From the NCBI RefSeq assembly GCF_001660705.2, contig NZ_LYBV02000026.1:186001-250000 (forward strand): a stretch of 64,000 nt of DNA, written 5' to 3'. The notes under the pieces are model-generated. The model searched no databases. It was not told the origin of the DNA and was given only the letters and a program-made list of their open reading frames with translations. The DNA comes from Saccharicrinis aurantiacus (lineage in GTDB: Bacteria; Bacteroidota; Bacteroidia; Bacteroidales; Marinilabiliaceae). Every line of letters starts with the position of its first letter. Within the stretch, counting starts at the first letter, position 1. Of this stretch, positions 46,472 through 55,249 are shown piece after piece. The position numbers and the translations under genes were made by a program.

Positions 46472-46825
46472 CTAACTATCCTTTATGCTCTCCTTAATTA
46501 GCTTTTCTATCTCTTCAAGCTTGCCCAGCGGAATAGAATTAATGGTTTTAACCAAGTTTACTTCTTCCGAAGGCAGTTTCATTTGATACAGCGGATGGTT
46601 ATTATCCACGTTACTATCGTTATTAGGTATCCATTGAATAAAATCGTTGGGCGTGCATTTTAATAATAAGCACAAGTGCTCAATGTGGTGTAAGTCGATA
46701 CGCAACACCTTATTGTTTTTAATACGGGTGGCCAAGTTGCCTGAAAATCCATGCTTAAGTAAAAAACTATAAGGTCTGGCTATTCCACGTGCCTTAAAAA
46801 TGCGGTCAAAGTTATATTGTAACAT
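46472..46825 (-). CDS. XRE-type helix-turn-helix regulator
   Basis: A 117-residue protein. The N-terminal Cro/C1-type HTH (about 1-65) shows 'FDRIFKARGIARPYSFLLKHGFS' and 'NLATRIKNN', 'RIDLHHIEHLCLLLKCTPNDFIQW', the last being a strong XRE/HTH_26 block. The C-terminal half ('LPSEEVNLVKTINSIPLGKLEEI') is a helical tail of unknown use. It is flanked by repeats on both sides: a palindromic island at its 3' end and a 21-bp tandem array upstream of its start. The target is unknown; autoregulation through the array is possible but unproven. Confidence 0.82.
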   Translation of the reverse strand: MLQYNFDRIFKARGIARPYSFLLKHGFSGNLATRIKNNKVLRIDLHHIEHLCLLLKCTPNDFIQWIPNNDSNVDNNHPLYQMKLPSEEVNLVKTINSIPLGKLEEIEKLIKESIKDS

Positions 46826-46858
46826 AGTATATGGTTTTATGAAACCTTAATTTACTAT

Positions 46859-47107
46859 AATTATTTAAACTATTATACTTCCTCTCTATATTTAGTTTGC
46901 TCTACTCTAATTAAATATACTTCTACTCTAGTAATAACACACCATATTCGGCTCTAATATACTTAGTCTCCATGATCATATACCTAAGACCTAGAATTGT
47001 ATCCTTACGACATAGAGATTATCACTTAAGACCTAATATTATAAACTTCAGACTTAAGTTTACCGCCTTATACCTTAGTATTATACCCTTATGACTGAAA
47101 ATTTATT
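46859..47107. repeat. Degenerate 21-bp tandem repeat array
   Basis: From about 46859 the DNA can be cut into consecutive 21-bp units in fixed register: 46901, 46922, 46943, 46964, 46985, 47006, 47027, 47048, 47069, 47090. The best-conserved units (46985, 47027) both begin TAAGACCTA. 46901 and 46922 share TCTACTCTA. Position 1 is nearly always T and position 20 nearly always C. The plus strand is open for about 58 codons as degenerate heptads but has no start signal. Confidence 0.65.
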
Positions 47108-47354
47108 TTAATTGCAAGGTTATTATTTCGCATTGAAAGTGAATTAGTAATGATTATAATGGATTTATATAAGTTAGACAATAATTAATAGAAGGTTAAC
47201 AAGTTTATGGAGATAGTAATAGTGATTAAATAATAAAAGAAAGTGGATTTGTTTTAAGTATAGGTGGTTTTTATGTTTTTGTTAAAGGTATGCCATTTAC
47301 TTACGAGCTTGCAGTGGACTAAACCTATAGTGTTTATGCAGGCGGTGTTTGCGT

Positions 47355-47445
47355 GAGCGATAGGACTGGCATCCTTTGTGAGCCCATTATGGCGAAGCAA
47401 AGATAGAAGGGATAGCGCGGCCCAGAGGGACACGCCCTAGGGAAA
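47355..47445. repeat. Dispersed intergenic repeat, copy 2
   Basis: It shares GGCATCCTTTGTGAGCC (47368-47384) and the ordered flanking blocks AGCGAT, TGGCGA, GCAAAGATA and AGCGCG with the copy at 33.9 kb, 13.5 kb away in the same orientation. Confidence 0.75.
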
Positions 47446-47477
47446 AAAAGAAAGGTTCAGCCTTAACTGAACCTTTG
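47442..47477 (-). terminator. Terminator of the sulfatase gene
   Basis: On the minus strand AAAGGTTCAG pairs with CTGAACCTTT (47451-47460 with 47467-47476) and is followed by a T-run. Confidence 0.88.
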
Positions 47478-47555
47478 GTGATGTTTATTGGATGTGTGTA
47501 TTGTGTTGTGCATTAAAATATGCATTTGTTTTTGCCTAAAGCGGACTTATATGAG

Positions 47556-48989
47556 CTACTTCAATAGTAGTTCTTCCCAATAAATTAATAAATCTTTATC
47601 GCTAATGTTAGGATCTAAGCCGCGTTTTTTAAGGCTAGTTTTTAAGTAGGCATCTGACGATTTTTTAGCTTTCAGAGTAGTTTCTGGGGCCTCAGCAATT
47701 CTGTTTTCTTCAAACTTTGGCATTTGGCTTTCTAGCTTTTTAAATAGTTTGTTTTTAATGTTGGCGTAGTCCTTTTTGTTGGCCAAGTTATTCAACTCGT
47801 TGGGGTCTTGGTTTAAATCGTATAGTTCAATTTCAGGACGAGTTGAGGCCATAAATTGGCTGTACGGAGCTTTTAATTTTCCGCTTTTGTAGTACTCGTG
47901 ATACAATGTGTAGGCCGGATATTGTAATCTTTTGTAACTGCTCAGTTGCATGTAGGGCTGATTTGGCATTCTATTCCAAATTAATTTGTATTGTCCATCG
48001 CAAATACTTCTGATGTTATCTGGGGCATCGCCAGCTCTATCTCTGAAGGCATAAATGTATTTGCGCTTGTTGGGTTTTTTGCCCAAAAGATCGATGCCTT
48101 GCATGTGTTTGGGCTGTTTGATATTGGCCATGGCGAGGGTAGAGGCCGCAACATCAATCAGGCTAATTAATTGCTCATCAACAGTGCCTGCATTTTTGCC
48201 ATCGGGGTAACGCACAATAAGCGGAATGTGTATACCACCTTCGTACAAAAATTGCTTGTCGCGTAGGTGCGGACGACCATGATCGCCAAATAATATGACA
48301 ATGGTGTTGTTGGCCAATCCTTCTTCTTCGAGGCGTTTTAATATTTGCCCCACATAATTATCGGCATGCTGCACGCTCTCTAAATACCAAGCCCAATCGG
48401 CTTTCAGAAGTGGGTAATCAGGGTAGCACTTGGGCATTGAAACAGTTTTGTAATCTATTGGGTGCTCCTTGTCGTGATGAAAGGTACGGTGTGGATCGTT
48501 AATTTGAATTTGTGCAAAGAAAGGCTGCCCTTCAGCACGTGTGTTCCAATTAATATCGTCGTACTCTATTTTATTGGTAAAGTTGTAATCGCCCTTGCCC
48601 TTCACTTTAGGATTGCGGGCATTTCCGTTGATGCAATAATAACCAGCCTCCTGAAAGTAGGTAACAATGGGTTCAATGCCTTGGGGTAATGGGGTTTTGT
48701 CGATGGTGCGGTGATCGTGACTGTTAACGCTTGGCGGATACATACCCGTTATCATTGACGATCGACTCGCCGAGCACACTGCGGCATTTGAGTAGGCCTT
48801 GGTAAACCTAATGCCTTCACTGGCTAATTTATCCATGTGCGGCGTGTATACATCGGGGTTGCCATAGCAGCTCAGTTCGGCACCTAGGTCGTCGCCATTA
48901 ATCCATAAAATATTCGGTCGGTTTTGTGCTTGTATTTGTATGCTAAGTAGCACGAGGAGTGCTACTGCTATTGAATTAAGTAATTTCAT
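47556..48989 (-). CDS. S1-family sulfatase (formylglycine type)
   Basis: A 477-residue sulfatase with an SPI signal peptide (ending 'IQAQ'). Metal ligands are in 'WINGDDLGAE' (D33, D34). The formylglycine motif is 'CSASR' (C72-R76), with Ala in place of the usual Pro, a known variant. 'FGDHGRPHLRDKQFLYEGG' supplies the second metal site. It removes sulfate esters from oligosaccharides in the periplasm and needs a maturation enzyme (anSME or FGE), not present in this window. It lies 72 bp downstream of the GH43/GH117-like gene on the same strand, so the two are likely one operon. Confidence 0.92.
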   Translation of the reverse strand: MKLLNSIAVALLVLLSIQIQAQNRPNILWINGDDLGAELSCYGNPDVYTPHMDKLASEGIRFTKAYSNAAVCSASRSSMITGMYPPSVNSHDHRTIDKTPLPQGIEPIVTYFQEAGYYCINGNARNPKVKGKGDYNFTNKIEYDDINWNTRAEGQPFFAQIQINDPHRTFHHDKEHPIDYKTVSMPKCYPDYPLLKADWAWYLESVQHADNYVGQILKRLEEEGLANNTIVILFGDHGRPHLRDKQFLYEGGIHIPLIVRYPDGKNAGTVDEQLISLIDVAASTLAMANIKQPKHMQGIDLLGKKPNKRKYIYAFRDRAGDAPDNIRSICDGQYKLIWNRMPNQPYMQLSSYKRLQYPAYTLYHEYYKSGKLKAPYSQFMASTRPEIELYDLNQDPNELNNLANKKDYANIKNKLFKKLESQMPKFEENRIAEAPETTLKAKKSSDAYLKTSLKKRGLDPNISDKDLLIYWEELLLK

Positions 48990-49061
48990 TGCTTTGTTAA
49001 TTTAGTTTTGTTGTATGTTTTAATGGGCAGCCTATATTCTATTAGACTGCGCTATCTAGAC

Positions 49062-50165
49062 TTACTTTTGTGGATATTCCTTAGTAATAATAAGTGGTAT
49101 TTGAACATTAAATGAATGTCGTACTTTATTGGCATCTAAGGTATCGGCAGCGCAGAGTAGGGCTACGGGTTCACCATTTTCGATAAATACCTGAGGGCGT
49201 TCGAGGTGCGTGAATTGTTGCGTGCGCCCATCTTCCCAAGTGAAAATACGTTCTGATATTTCAAAATTCTTGGCTTTATTCCAGTGTATGCCATCTTCCG
49301 AATCGTAGTGAACCAATGAGAATAAACGCTTTTTGCCTTCGTGGCGGATGCGTTTCACAACGGCTCTAAAGCGGCCTTCTTGATACCAAATGTATGGATC
49401 TTCGGCAGGGAAGTGTTCTCCCGGAAAAGTAAATACCGGATCAGGAAACTTCTTAAATGGTCCGGTTGGTGTATCGCCAATGGCCACGCAATGTACAACG
49501 GGTCCGTAGTTCGGAGCGGGGCGTTTTTTGCTTACACCTTTATATACCATAAGAATTTTTCCATCGGGCATCTGACAAACCGAAGGGTTTGAAGTTACAG
49601 CTGCATCGTAGGCTAAGCTATCGTGTGTAATATCCAATACCGGTTCATCAAAGCGTTTCCATGGCCCGTTAGGACTATCGGCAACAGCCACTCCAATACG
49701 TTGATTGTTGCGGTGTAGCCAATTTATACGGTGCTTCCCTGGGACTCCAACAATTTTACCATCGCCGGTATTTCCCATGTGGTATAAGTAATATTTGCCA
49801 TTAAATTTATGTACGGTTGGGTTGTGCGTGCACATGCCATCCCAATATTCAACGCCTCTTATAGGCAATGCTACATCTTTAAATTTAAAAGGGCCAAACG
49901 GAGAATCGGAAACGGCATGGGCAATTTCAGAATGTGAAACCCAAACCCAACCCGGCGCTTTTGGCCAGCGCGAATAAAACATGTGGTACAAACCATCTTC
50001 GCCTTTTACCAAGGAACCACCCCAATGGCTTAAACTGTCACCTCCGCTAAAAACGGAACGTTTCTCTACTTTGCCAAATTCAATTTTATAATCGGGATTT
50101 CCTTTTTTAGGTTGAGAGCAAGCAAAACATGCTATGGCGAGAAGAGCTACAATTGTTTTTTTCAT
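49062..50165 (-). CDS. Five-bladed-propeller glycoside hydrolase-like lipoprotein (GH43/GH117 type)
   Basis: A 367-residue lipoprotein (lipobox 'CFAC', C16). It has blade repeats of the GH-F/GH-J-like propellers: 'SLVKGEDGLYHMFYSRWP', 'THNPTVHKFNGKYYLYHM', 'SNPSVCQMPDGKILMVYKG', 'AEDPYIWYQEGRFRAVV', each ending with 'SDSPxGPWKxF'-like exosite strands. This fold is shared by GH43, GH117 and relatives, and exo-acting removal of a terminal sugar is likely. The catalytic acids cannot be fixed with confidence. Its partner in the operon is the downstream sulfatase. Confidence 0.75.
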   Translation of the reverse strand: MKKTIVALLAIACFACSQPKKGNPDYKIEFGKVEKRSVFSGGDSLSHWGGSLVKGEDGLYHMFYSRWPKAPGWVWVSHSEIAHAVSDSPFGPFKFKDVALPIRGVEYWDGMCTHNPTVHKFNGKYYLYHMGNTGDGKIVGVPGKHRINWLHRNNQRIGVAVADSPNGPWKRFDEPVLDITHDSLAYDAAVTSNPSVCQMPDGKILMVYKGVSKKRPAPNYGPVVHCVAIGDTPTGPFKKFPDPVFTFPGEHFPAEDPYIWYQEGRFRAVVKRIRHEGKKRLFSLVHYDSEDGIHWNKAKNFEISERIFTWEDGRTQQFTHLERPQVFIENGEPVALLCAADTLDANKVRHSFNVQIPLIITKEYPQK

Positions 50166-50351
50166 ATATCTTAATTTAAGTTCTGTTATTAATATAAAGC
50201 ATAGTGATTTCTTCTACTGTAATACTGTTACTACATTTAAAAGTATGGTTAAATGATTTTTTATTAGCATCTTCACCTGTTCAATTGCAAAACAAAAGAA
50301 TGAATAACTTATTGCGTTGATAAGTAGGTTTTTATAAGTTGGTAAAAAAGG

Positions 50352-51578
50352 GTGTTCATAGTGTTAAAACAGAATAAAATTCAAAATAAATTAATGGTTT
50401 TGGTTGAACGAAAGTTTAACCATGGCAAAAGAAAACTTTGGAAGAATAAAGACTTTGAAAGTTTGAGTTTTGAGATTCATCGTGATACTAAAATTCTGAT
50501 TAGTGTTGCTACTTTAAAACGTTTTTTTGGTAAGGTTAAAACTGCCGACGATTATAAACCGCAGCAAACGACCCTAGATGCTTTAAGCCTTTATGTTGGG
50601 TATATGCCTACTGATGATACTCCATTTACACGAAGAAACAGATGGTTAGGAGCTGCAGCTGTGGTAGTTATTGTTATGGTAGCAGTATTTGTAATCAGTA
50701 ACTTAACTAAAAATAGTACTACTCTTGCTCCTTCAGGAACCATAAGTTTACTTAAAACAGAGGGTAAATGCCCTACTACCGCCTACTTTAGCTATACTGT
50801 ACCGGAAACAAAGGAGCCATTGTTTATCGATTTTGGAGATAAATCGCGCAAGTATAATATCACTGCCGATGGAAAATGTTCGCATTTTTATGCCTATCCA
50901 GGATATTTTAACGTGACTTTAAAAGGTGATAAACGCAACAGCTCGGATACCCTTAAAGTGTTGGCTGGCACTGAAGAGTGGAATGCTTTGGCTTATTATT
51001 TTAAATTGGAGAATAGGGAGCGTTATTATACCATACCAATGGAAAACTGCATCAAGGATGGTATTTTTTATGCTTCAAAAACTGATCTTCAAAATATTGG
51101 GGTCAATACCAATGAGGTTGTGGTTGTTAAGCTCGATAATTACAAGGATACCGGTAAAAGTGGGGATCAGTTTATATGTACATCCACTTTTAAAAATGTT
51201 TCCGATTGGGCTGCCGTGCAATGCTATGCAACGGTTATATCAATTGTGGGAGAAAACGGAAAAATAGAACTTAAGTTTGTAGGAGAGGGCTGTAGTCGTT
51301 TTTGTGAAATGACCTTAGGTGAGCAATCATATGATAATATCAATAACGATTTAAATGGCTTTGTGGTAAATCCAGATAATTGGATTGATATGATGCTTGT
51401 TAATAAAGAAAAAGTAATTGATGTTTTCGTTAATAAAGAGCTCGTTTTCACAGGGAGTTATACCGAGTCAATCGGAAATATAATGGGCGCTTCAATTTCT
51501 TTTAACGGAAGTGGATCGGTCAATAACTTTATGCTTAAAACCTTAGATAATAAAAGTATAATTACTACTGACTTTTAG
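50352..51578 (+). CDS. One-pass membrane protein: DNA-binding-like N-terminus, PKD and lectin-like sensor
   Basis: A 408-residue protein. Residues 1-90 are cytoplasmic and basic, with 'DFESLSFEIHRDTKILISVATLKRFFGKVK' (residues 34-63, HTH-like spacing) and 'TTLDALSLYVGY', a block seen in other Bacteroidota proteins. One TM helix spans about 98-117. Outside is a PKD-like domain ('LFIDFGDKSRKY', 'HFYAYPGYFNVTL', about 140-195) and a concanavalin/LamG-like C-terminus. It looks like a one-component transmembrane regulator that senses glycan, but no such function is established. The start is GTG at 50352 or 50361. Confidence 0.7.
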   Translation: MFIVLKQNKIQNKLMVLVERKFNHGKRKLWKNKDFESLSFEIHRDTKILISVATLKRFFGKVKTADDYKPQQTTLDALSLYVGYMPTDDTPFTRRNRWLGAAAVVVIVMVAVFVISNLTKNSTTLAPSGTISLLKTEGKCPTTAYFSYTVPETKEPLFIDFGDKSRKYNITADGKCSHFYAYPGYFNVTLKGDKRNSSDTLKVLAGTEEWNALAYYFKLENRERYYTIPMENCIKDGIFYASKTDLQNIGVNTNEVVVVKLDNYKDTGKSGDQFICTSTFKNVSDWAAVQCYATVISIVGENGKIELKFVGEGCSRFCEMTLGEQSYDNINNDLNGFVVNPDNWIDMMLVNKEKVIDVFVNKELVFTGSYTESIGNIMGASISFNGSGSVNNFMLKTLDNKSIITTDF

Positions 51579-51602
51579 AGGTCTTCAGTTTTAATAGAAA
51601 CA

Positions 51603-51630
51603 AAAAAAGCTCCCCGAAGGAAGCTTTTAA
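51603..51630. terminator. Bidirectional terminator
   Basis: AAAGCT pairs with AGCTTT with an inner CC/GG, flanked by A and T runs. It lies between the sensor gene and the leftward fucosidase. Confidence 0.7.
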
Positions 51631-51649
51631 TATCTTATGTAATTTGTTA

Positions 51650-53254
51650 TTATAATGCTTGTTCAAGGTCTCCACCTATGTCAGCTTCTCTATAACCTTC
51701 AAAAGTAATTTTGAATGAGTGAGCGTGCTGAGTTGGTAAGTTTTTAGGCGCTTTAATAACAAGTCCTTTAGAGTTTCTTTCCCACTCTAGTTTCTCATCG
51801 CTACCTAATAAGCTCACGTTTTGGATAGGGTTGTTAACCACACCTAAATCAGTACTGAAAGTTTTAATTACAATATCATTTTTAGGTGAATCCATAATGA
51901 TAGCATACATTTCAGTATCAGACTTTTTAGTAAAGCGAATATCTGTATCTTGGTATACGATCTTTTTGCGCTCAATTTTATGACCACCTGCAGGTAAACG
52001 TGTTGGGCCTTCACCAAAGATTGTCCAAGGACGAGTTTTGTAAATAGCATCTCCATTTACCTTTAACCAATCTCCCATGCCAATTAAAAGGTCTTTCATT
52101 TCCTGAGGAATAGTACCGTCTGGGTTTGGTGGCACGTTAAGTAGCATGCTACCGTTTTTAGATACAATATCAACTAAGATATCAACCAACTCATTAGTGC
52201 TTACAAATTTAGCATTTGAACGATAAAACCAAGCACCTGGCGAAGTATCAGTAATCCATGCCTGCTCTTTCATTTGATTCGGACGACCACGTTCGTAATC
52301 TCTAATGGCAGTTTCTTCTGTAAAAGTAGTTTCTTTAAATAATACAGCTACATCTTTATTCCACTCAATACCTTTGTTATAATAGTATGCTAAGAATTCC
52401 TTTCTGCATTCTTCAGTCATATTTTCTAACCACCAGTCAAACCATAGTACATCTGGTTGGTATACATCAATATACTCTTTCAACTTAGCCCACCATTGCT
52501 CATGAAATTCAGCATCAGGCATCTTGTCGTCCATTGTATGTTTGTTGGTATAAAGATCGTAATCTTTAGGGTCAACTTTTCCATACATGTGCGCCGGAGC
52601 GTAATACATCCATGTAAACGCGTGGTGAAATGAAGCTAAAAATTTCATGTCGCGTTTTTCAATCTCTGTTTTTAACTCTTTAGAAACGTCAATACCACCG
52701 TAGTTTACAGAGTTCCAACGTGTAGCTTTACTATCCCACATGGCAAAGTTATCATGGTGCATAGCAACAGGACCAGAAAATTTAGCTCCTGATTTTTCAA
52801 ATAACTCAGCCCATTCAACCGCATCAAAGCCACTAGGATCGAAGTTTTCGATTAAATATTTGTAGCCATACTTTTCTTCCTCAGTAGGGTCTCCAAATAA
52901 TTCAGTATGATGAAGGTAATTAGATGTTGGTTTGCCATTGTTTTTACCTGTGCTCCAGTTTGGGATTCCATCTTTTCCATACATGATCATACCATGCCAA
53001 CCACCTAAATATTGGTGAGGCTTCATGTCAACAAATGCTTGAGAAACAGGTCCCCAGTGTGCATAAATACCAAATTTAGCATCTTCGAACCATTCTGGAA
53101 CTTGGTTAACAGTATTTAGTGACTCCCAGTCAGGAGTAAATTTTGTTTCGGCCTCGGCCTTTTTATCACAGGTGCTCTGACCACAGCTAGCTAATAGTAA
53201 TGTACCAGCTACTCCAACCATATAAACCTTTTTAAGTGATTTTCTTAGTATCAT
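51650..53254 (-). CDS. GH29 alpha-L-fucosidase lipoprotein (1)
   Basis: A 534-residue lipoprotein (C24 in 'LLLASC'). GH29 features: 'PEWFEDAKFGIYAHWGPVSQA', 'KSGAKFSGPVAMHHDNFAMWDS' and the nucleophile D273 in 'QPDVLWFDWWLENM'. 'NGSMLLNVPPNPDGTIP' is the conserved C-terminal barrel block, followed by a beta-sandwich. It removes terminal alpha-linked L-fucose with retention. It is leftward, divergent from the sulfatase gene, and its 215-bp upstream region has a TACCCC element. Confidence 0.94.
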   Translation of the reverse strand: MILRKSLKKVYMVGVAGTLLLASCGQSTCDKKAEAETKFTPDWESLNTVNQVPEWFEDAKFGIYAHWGPVSQAFVDMKPHQYLGGWHGMIMYGKDGIPNWSTGKNNGKPTSNYLHHTELFGDPTEEEKYGYKYLIENFDPSGFDAVEWAELFEKSGAKFSGPVAMHHDNFAMWDSKATRWNSVNYGGIDVSKELKTEIEKRDMKFLASFHHAFTWMYYAPAHMYGKVDPKDYDLYTNKHTMDDKMPDAEFHEQWWAKLKEYIDVYQPDVLWFDWWLENMTEECRKEFLAYYYNKGIEWNKDVAVLFKETTFTEETAIRDYERGRPNQMKEQAWITDTSPGAWFYRSNAKFVSTNELVDILVDIVSKNGSMLLNVPPNPDGTIPQEMKDLLIGMGDWLKVNGDAIYKTRPWTIFGEGPTRLPAGGHKIERKKIVYQDTDIRFTKKSDTEMYAIIMDSPKNDIVIKTFSTDLGVVNNPIQNVSLLGSDEKLEWERNSKGLVIKAPKNLPTQHAHSFKITFEGYREADIGGDLEQAL

Positions 53255-53302
53255 AAATAGTTATATTAAATATTCGTTATTTCAACACAATGTAAAAGTA
53301 TT

Positions 53303-53327
53303 GTAAAACCTCAAGAACTAAGGGGTA
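53303..53327 (-). promoter_or_regulatory. TACCCC direct repeat upstream of the GH29 (1) gene
   Basis: Minus-strand TACCCC (53322-53327) and TAC (53303-53305) are exactly 22 bp apart. This resembles the elements before the T9SS genes and the sulfatase. No clear consensus -7 box. Confidence 0.35.
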
Positions 53328-53389
53328 GAAAAAAACAGTAAAACGGAGGAATTTTAGAAAAACGAATGTAATAGTGTACTACTGCGTAA

Positions 53390-53424
53390 TTACCCCCGCA
53401 TATATAGAGTGTTTTACACGCCAT
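53390..53424 (+). promoter_or_regulatory. C-rich direct repeat upstream of the sulfatase gene
   Basis: ACCCCCGC (53392-53399) and TTACACGC (53414-53421) are 22 bp apart. A near-consensus TACTTTTA lies downstream. The ATG at 53470 follows. Confidence 0.4.
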
Positions 53425-53469
53425 CGATCTATACTTTTATAATAATTTTAGCTAAAAATATTTCTTATT

Positions 53470-55101
53470 ATGAATTTACTCAGAAGACCTATTAAAATTT
53501 TAGCACTGTTTGCAATGTGTGGCACAGTATTTAGTTGCACGCAGAAAGTAGAAAAGAAGAAGAAACCGAATATAATTTATATCATGTCTGACGATCATAC
53601 CACTCAAGGAGTAGGTGTATATGGAAGTCGTTTGGCAGCCTTAAATCCAACTCCGGTTTTAGATAAGTTTGCCAACGAAGGAATGATATTTGAAAATTGT
53701 TATGTGACGAATGCTATTTGTACGCCAAGTAGAGCTGCAATAATTTCGGGACAATATAATCATACCAATGGTGTAATCGACTTAGAAGGACACATTGACG
53801 ATAAACAATATTTGCCCGAAGAGTTAAAAAAGTTGGGTTATGAAACTGCAATAATTGGTAAGTGGCATTTACACACTGAGCCATCTGCTTTTGATTATTA
53901 TAAAGTACTAGTTGGACATGGTGGCCAGGGTGAATATTTCGATCCTGTTTTTATAGAAAAAGGAATGGAGTATGAATTTCCGGTAACTAAAAAAACTAAA
54001 ACTATTAAAACAAAAGGCCATAGTACCGATGTGATTACTGACATCACAATTGATTGGTTAAAAAATCGTGATGATTCAAAACCATATTTCTTGATGCATC
54101 ACTATAAGGCCCCTCACGATATGTTTGAGTTTGCCCCAAGATATGCCGATTATCTTGAGAATGCGCATATGCCTGAGCCGGCTAGTTTATATGATAACGA
54201 AAATAATGGTTCGGTTGGTACTAAGGGATACAATGATGAATTGATTCATGTAATCGGATCATCAGTTTCGCACCGTAATACCATTCGTAATATGGGTATG
54301 CATATGGACATTGATCAGGATATTGCAGACCCTGAGTACACCAAATTAACTTATCAAGAATATATCAAACGCTATTTGCGATGTGTAAAAGGTGTGGATG
54401 ATAATTTAGCACGTTTATTCGCTTATCTTGAAGAAAGCGGCGAATTAGATAATACCATTATAATTTACACAGGCGATCAGGGTTTTATGTTAGGAGAGCA
54501 TGATTATATTGACAAACGCTGGATGTATGAAGAGTCTATGCGTATGCCTTTCATCGTTCGTTATCCTGAGGGTATAGAGGCTGGTATGCGAACAGATGCC
54601 ATTATCAATAATACAGATTTTGCGCCTACTATTATTGAGATGGCAGGTGGTGAAACACCTGATTATATGCAAGGAAAAAGTTTCAAATCTATTTTAGAAA
54701 CAGGCGAAGAACCTGCTGATTGGCGCGATGCTACTTATTACCGTTATTGGATGCATATGGCACACCGTCATGCTAACCCAGCACATTTCGGAATTAGAAC
54801 AAAAGATTATAAACTGATTTTCTTCTACGGAAGATATTGGGTTGATACCGATGATCCGAATGCTACATGGAATAAGAAATCATGGGGTAACGATTTTACA
54901 AGACATACACCTCCAGCTTGGGAATTATATGATTTAAAGAATGATCCTAACGAAATGAATAATGTATACGGTAATCCTGAATACAAAGAGATTCAAGATC
55001 AGTTGAAAATCAAACTTAAAGCTTTACGCGAAGAGGTGGGTGATACAGATGAAAACTATCCTCATATTAAGAAAGTGGTTGATGCCAATTGGGATAAATA
55101 A
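53470..55101 (+). CDS. S1-family sulfatase lipoprotein
   Basis: A 543-residue lipoprotein (C23 in 'TVFSC'). Metal ligands are in 'YIMSDDHTTQGVG' (D41, D42). The formylglycine motif is canonical 'CTPSR' (C84-R88). 'YTGDQGFMLGEHDYIDKRW' gives the second half of the metal site, and 'HYKAPHDMFEFAPRY' lies near the substrate. It cleaves a sulfate ester, probably on fucose or galactose units given its neighbours. It is a paralogue only in fold of the sulfatase at 47.6 kb; the specificities likely differ. The GH29 (2) gene follows after about 150 bp. Confidence 0.94.
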   Translation: MNLLRRPIKILALFAMCGTVFSCTQKVEKKKKPNIIYIMSDDHTTQGVGVYGSRLAALNPTPVLDKFANEGMIFENCYVTNAICTPSRAAIISGQYNHTNGVIDLEGHIDDKQYLPEELKKLGYETAIIGKWHLHTEPSAFDYYKVLVGHGGQGEYFDPVFIEKGMEYEFPVTKKTKTIKTKGHSTDVITDITIDWLKNRDDSKPYFLMHHYKAPHDMFEFAPRYADYLENAHMPEPASLYDNENNGSVGTKGYNDELIHVIGSSVSHRNTIRNMGMHMDIDQDIADPEYTKLTYQEYIKRYLRCVKGVDDNLARLFAYLEESGELDNTIIIYTGDQGFMLGEHDYIDKRWMYEESMRMPFIVRYPEGIEAGMRTDAIINNTDFAPTIIEMAGGETPDYMQGKSFKSILETGEEPADWRDATYYRYWMHMAHRHANPAHFGIRTKDYKLIFFYGRYWVDTDDPNATWNKKSWGNDFTRHTPPAWELYDLKNDPNEMNNVYGNPEYKEIQDQLKIKLKALREEVGDTDENYPHIKKVVDANWDK

Positions 55102-55249
55102 GCGGATACGTGCAAATAGTTAGCGCATAAGTTTAAACGATTGGTACGTATATAATTTACTTTTACACATTAATTAGGGATAATCCTTAATTCAATTAAC
55201 TAAATAATGCAAAAACGCTATTAATCGTTTAAACTTAAAAAAGTTATAC

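Noticed and set aside
46915-47093. Small gene across the 21-bp array
   Set aside because: It is open only because of the repeat register; there is no start context and no family match, so I list it as repeat only.
46859-47107. CRISPR array
   Set aside because: Units are degenerate and adjacent, with no unique spacers and no cas genes.
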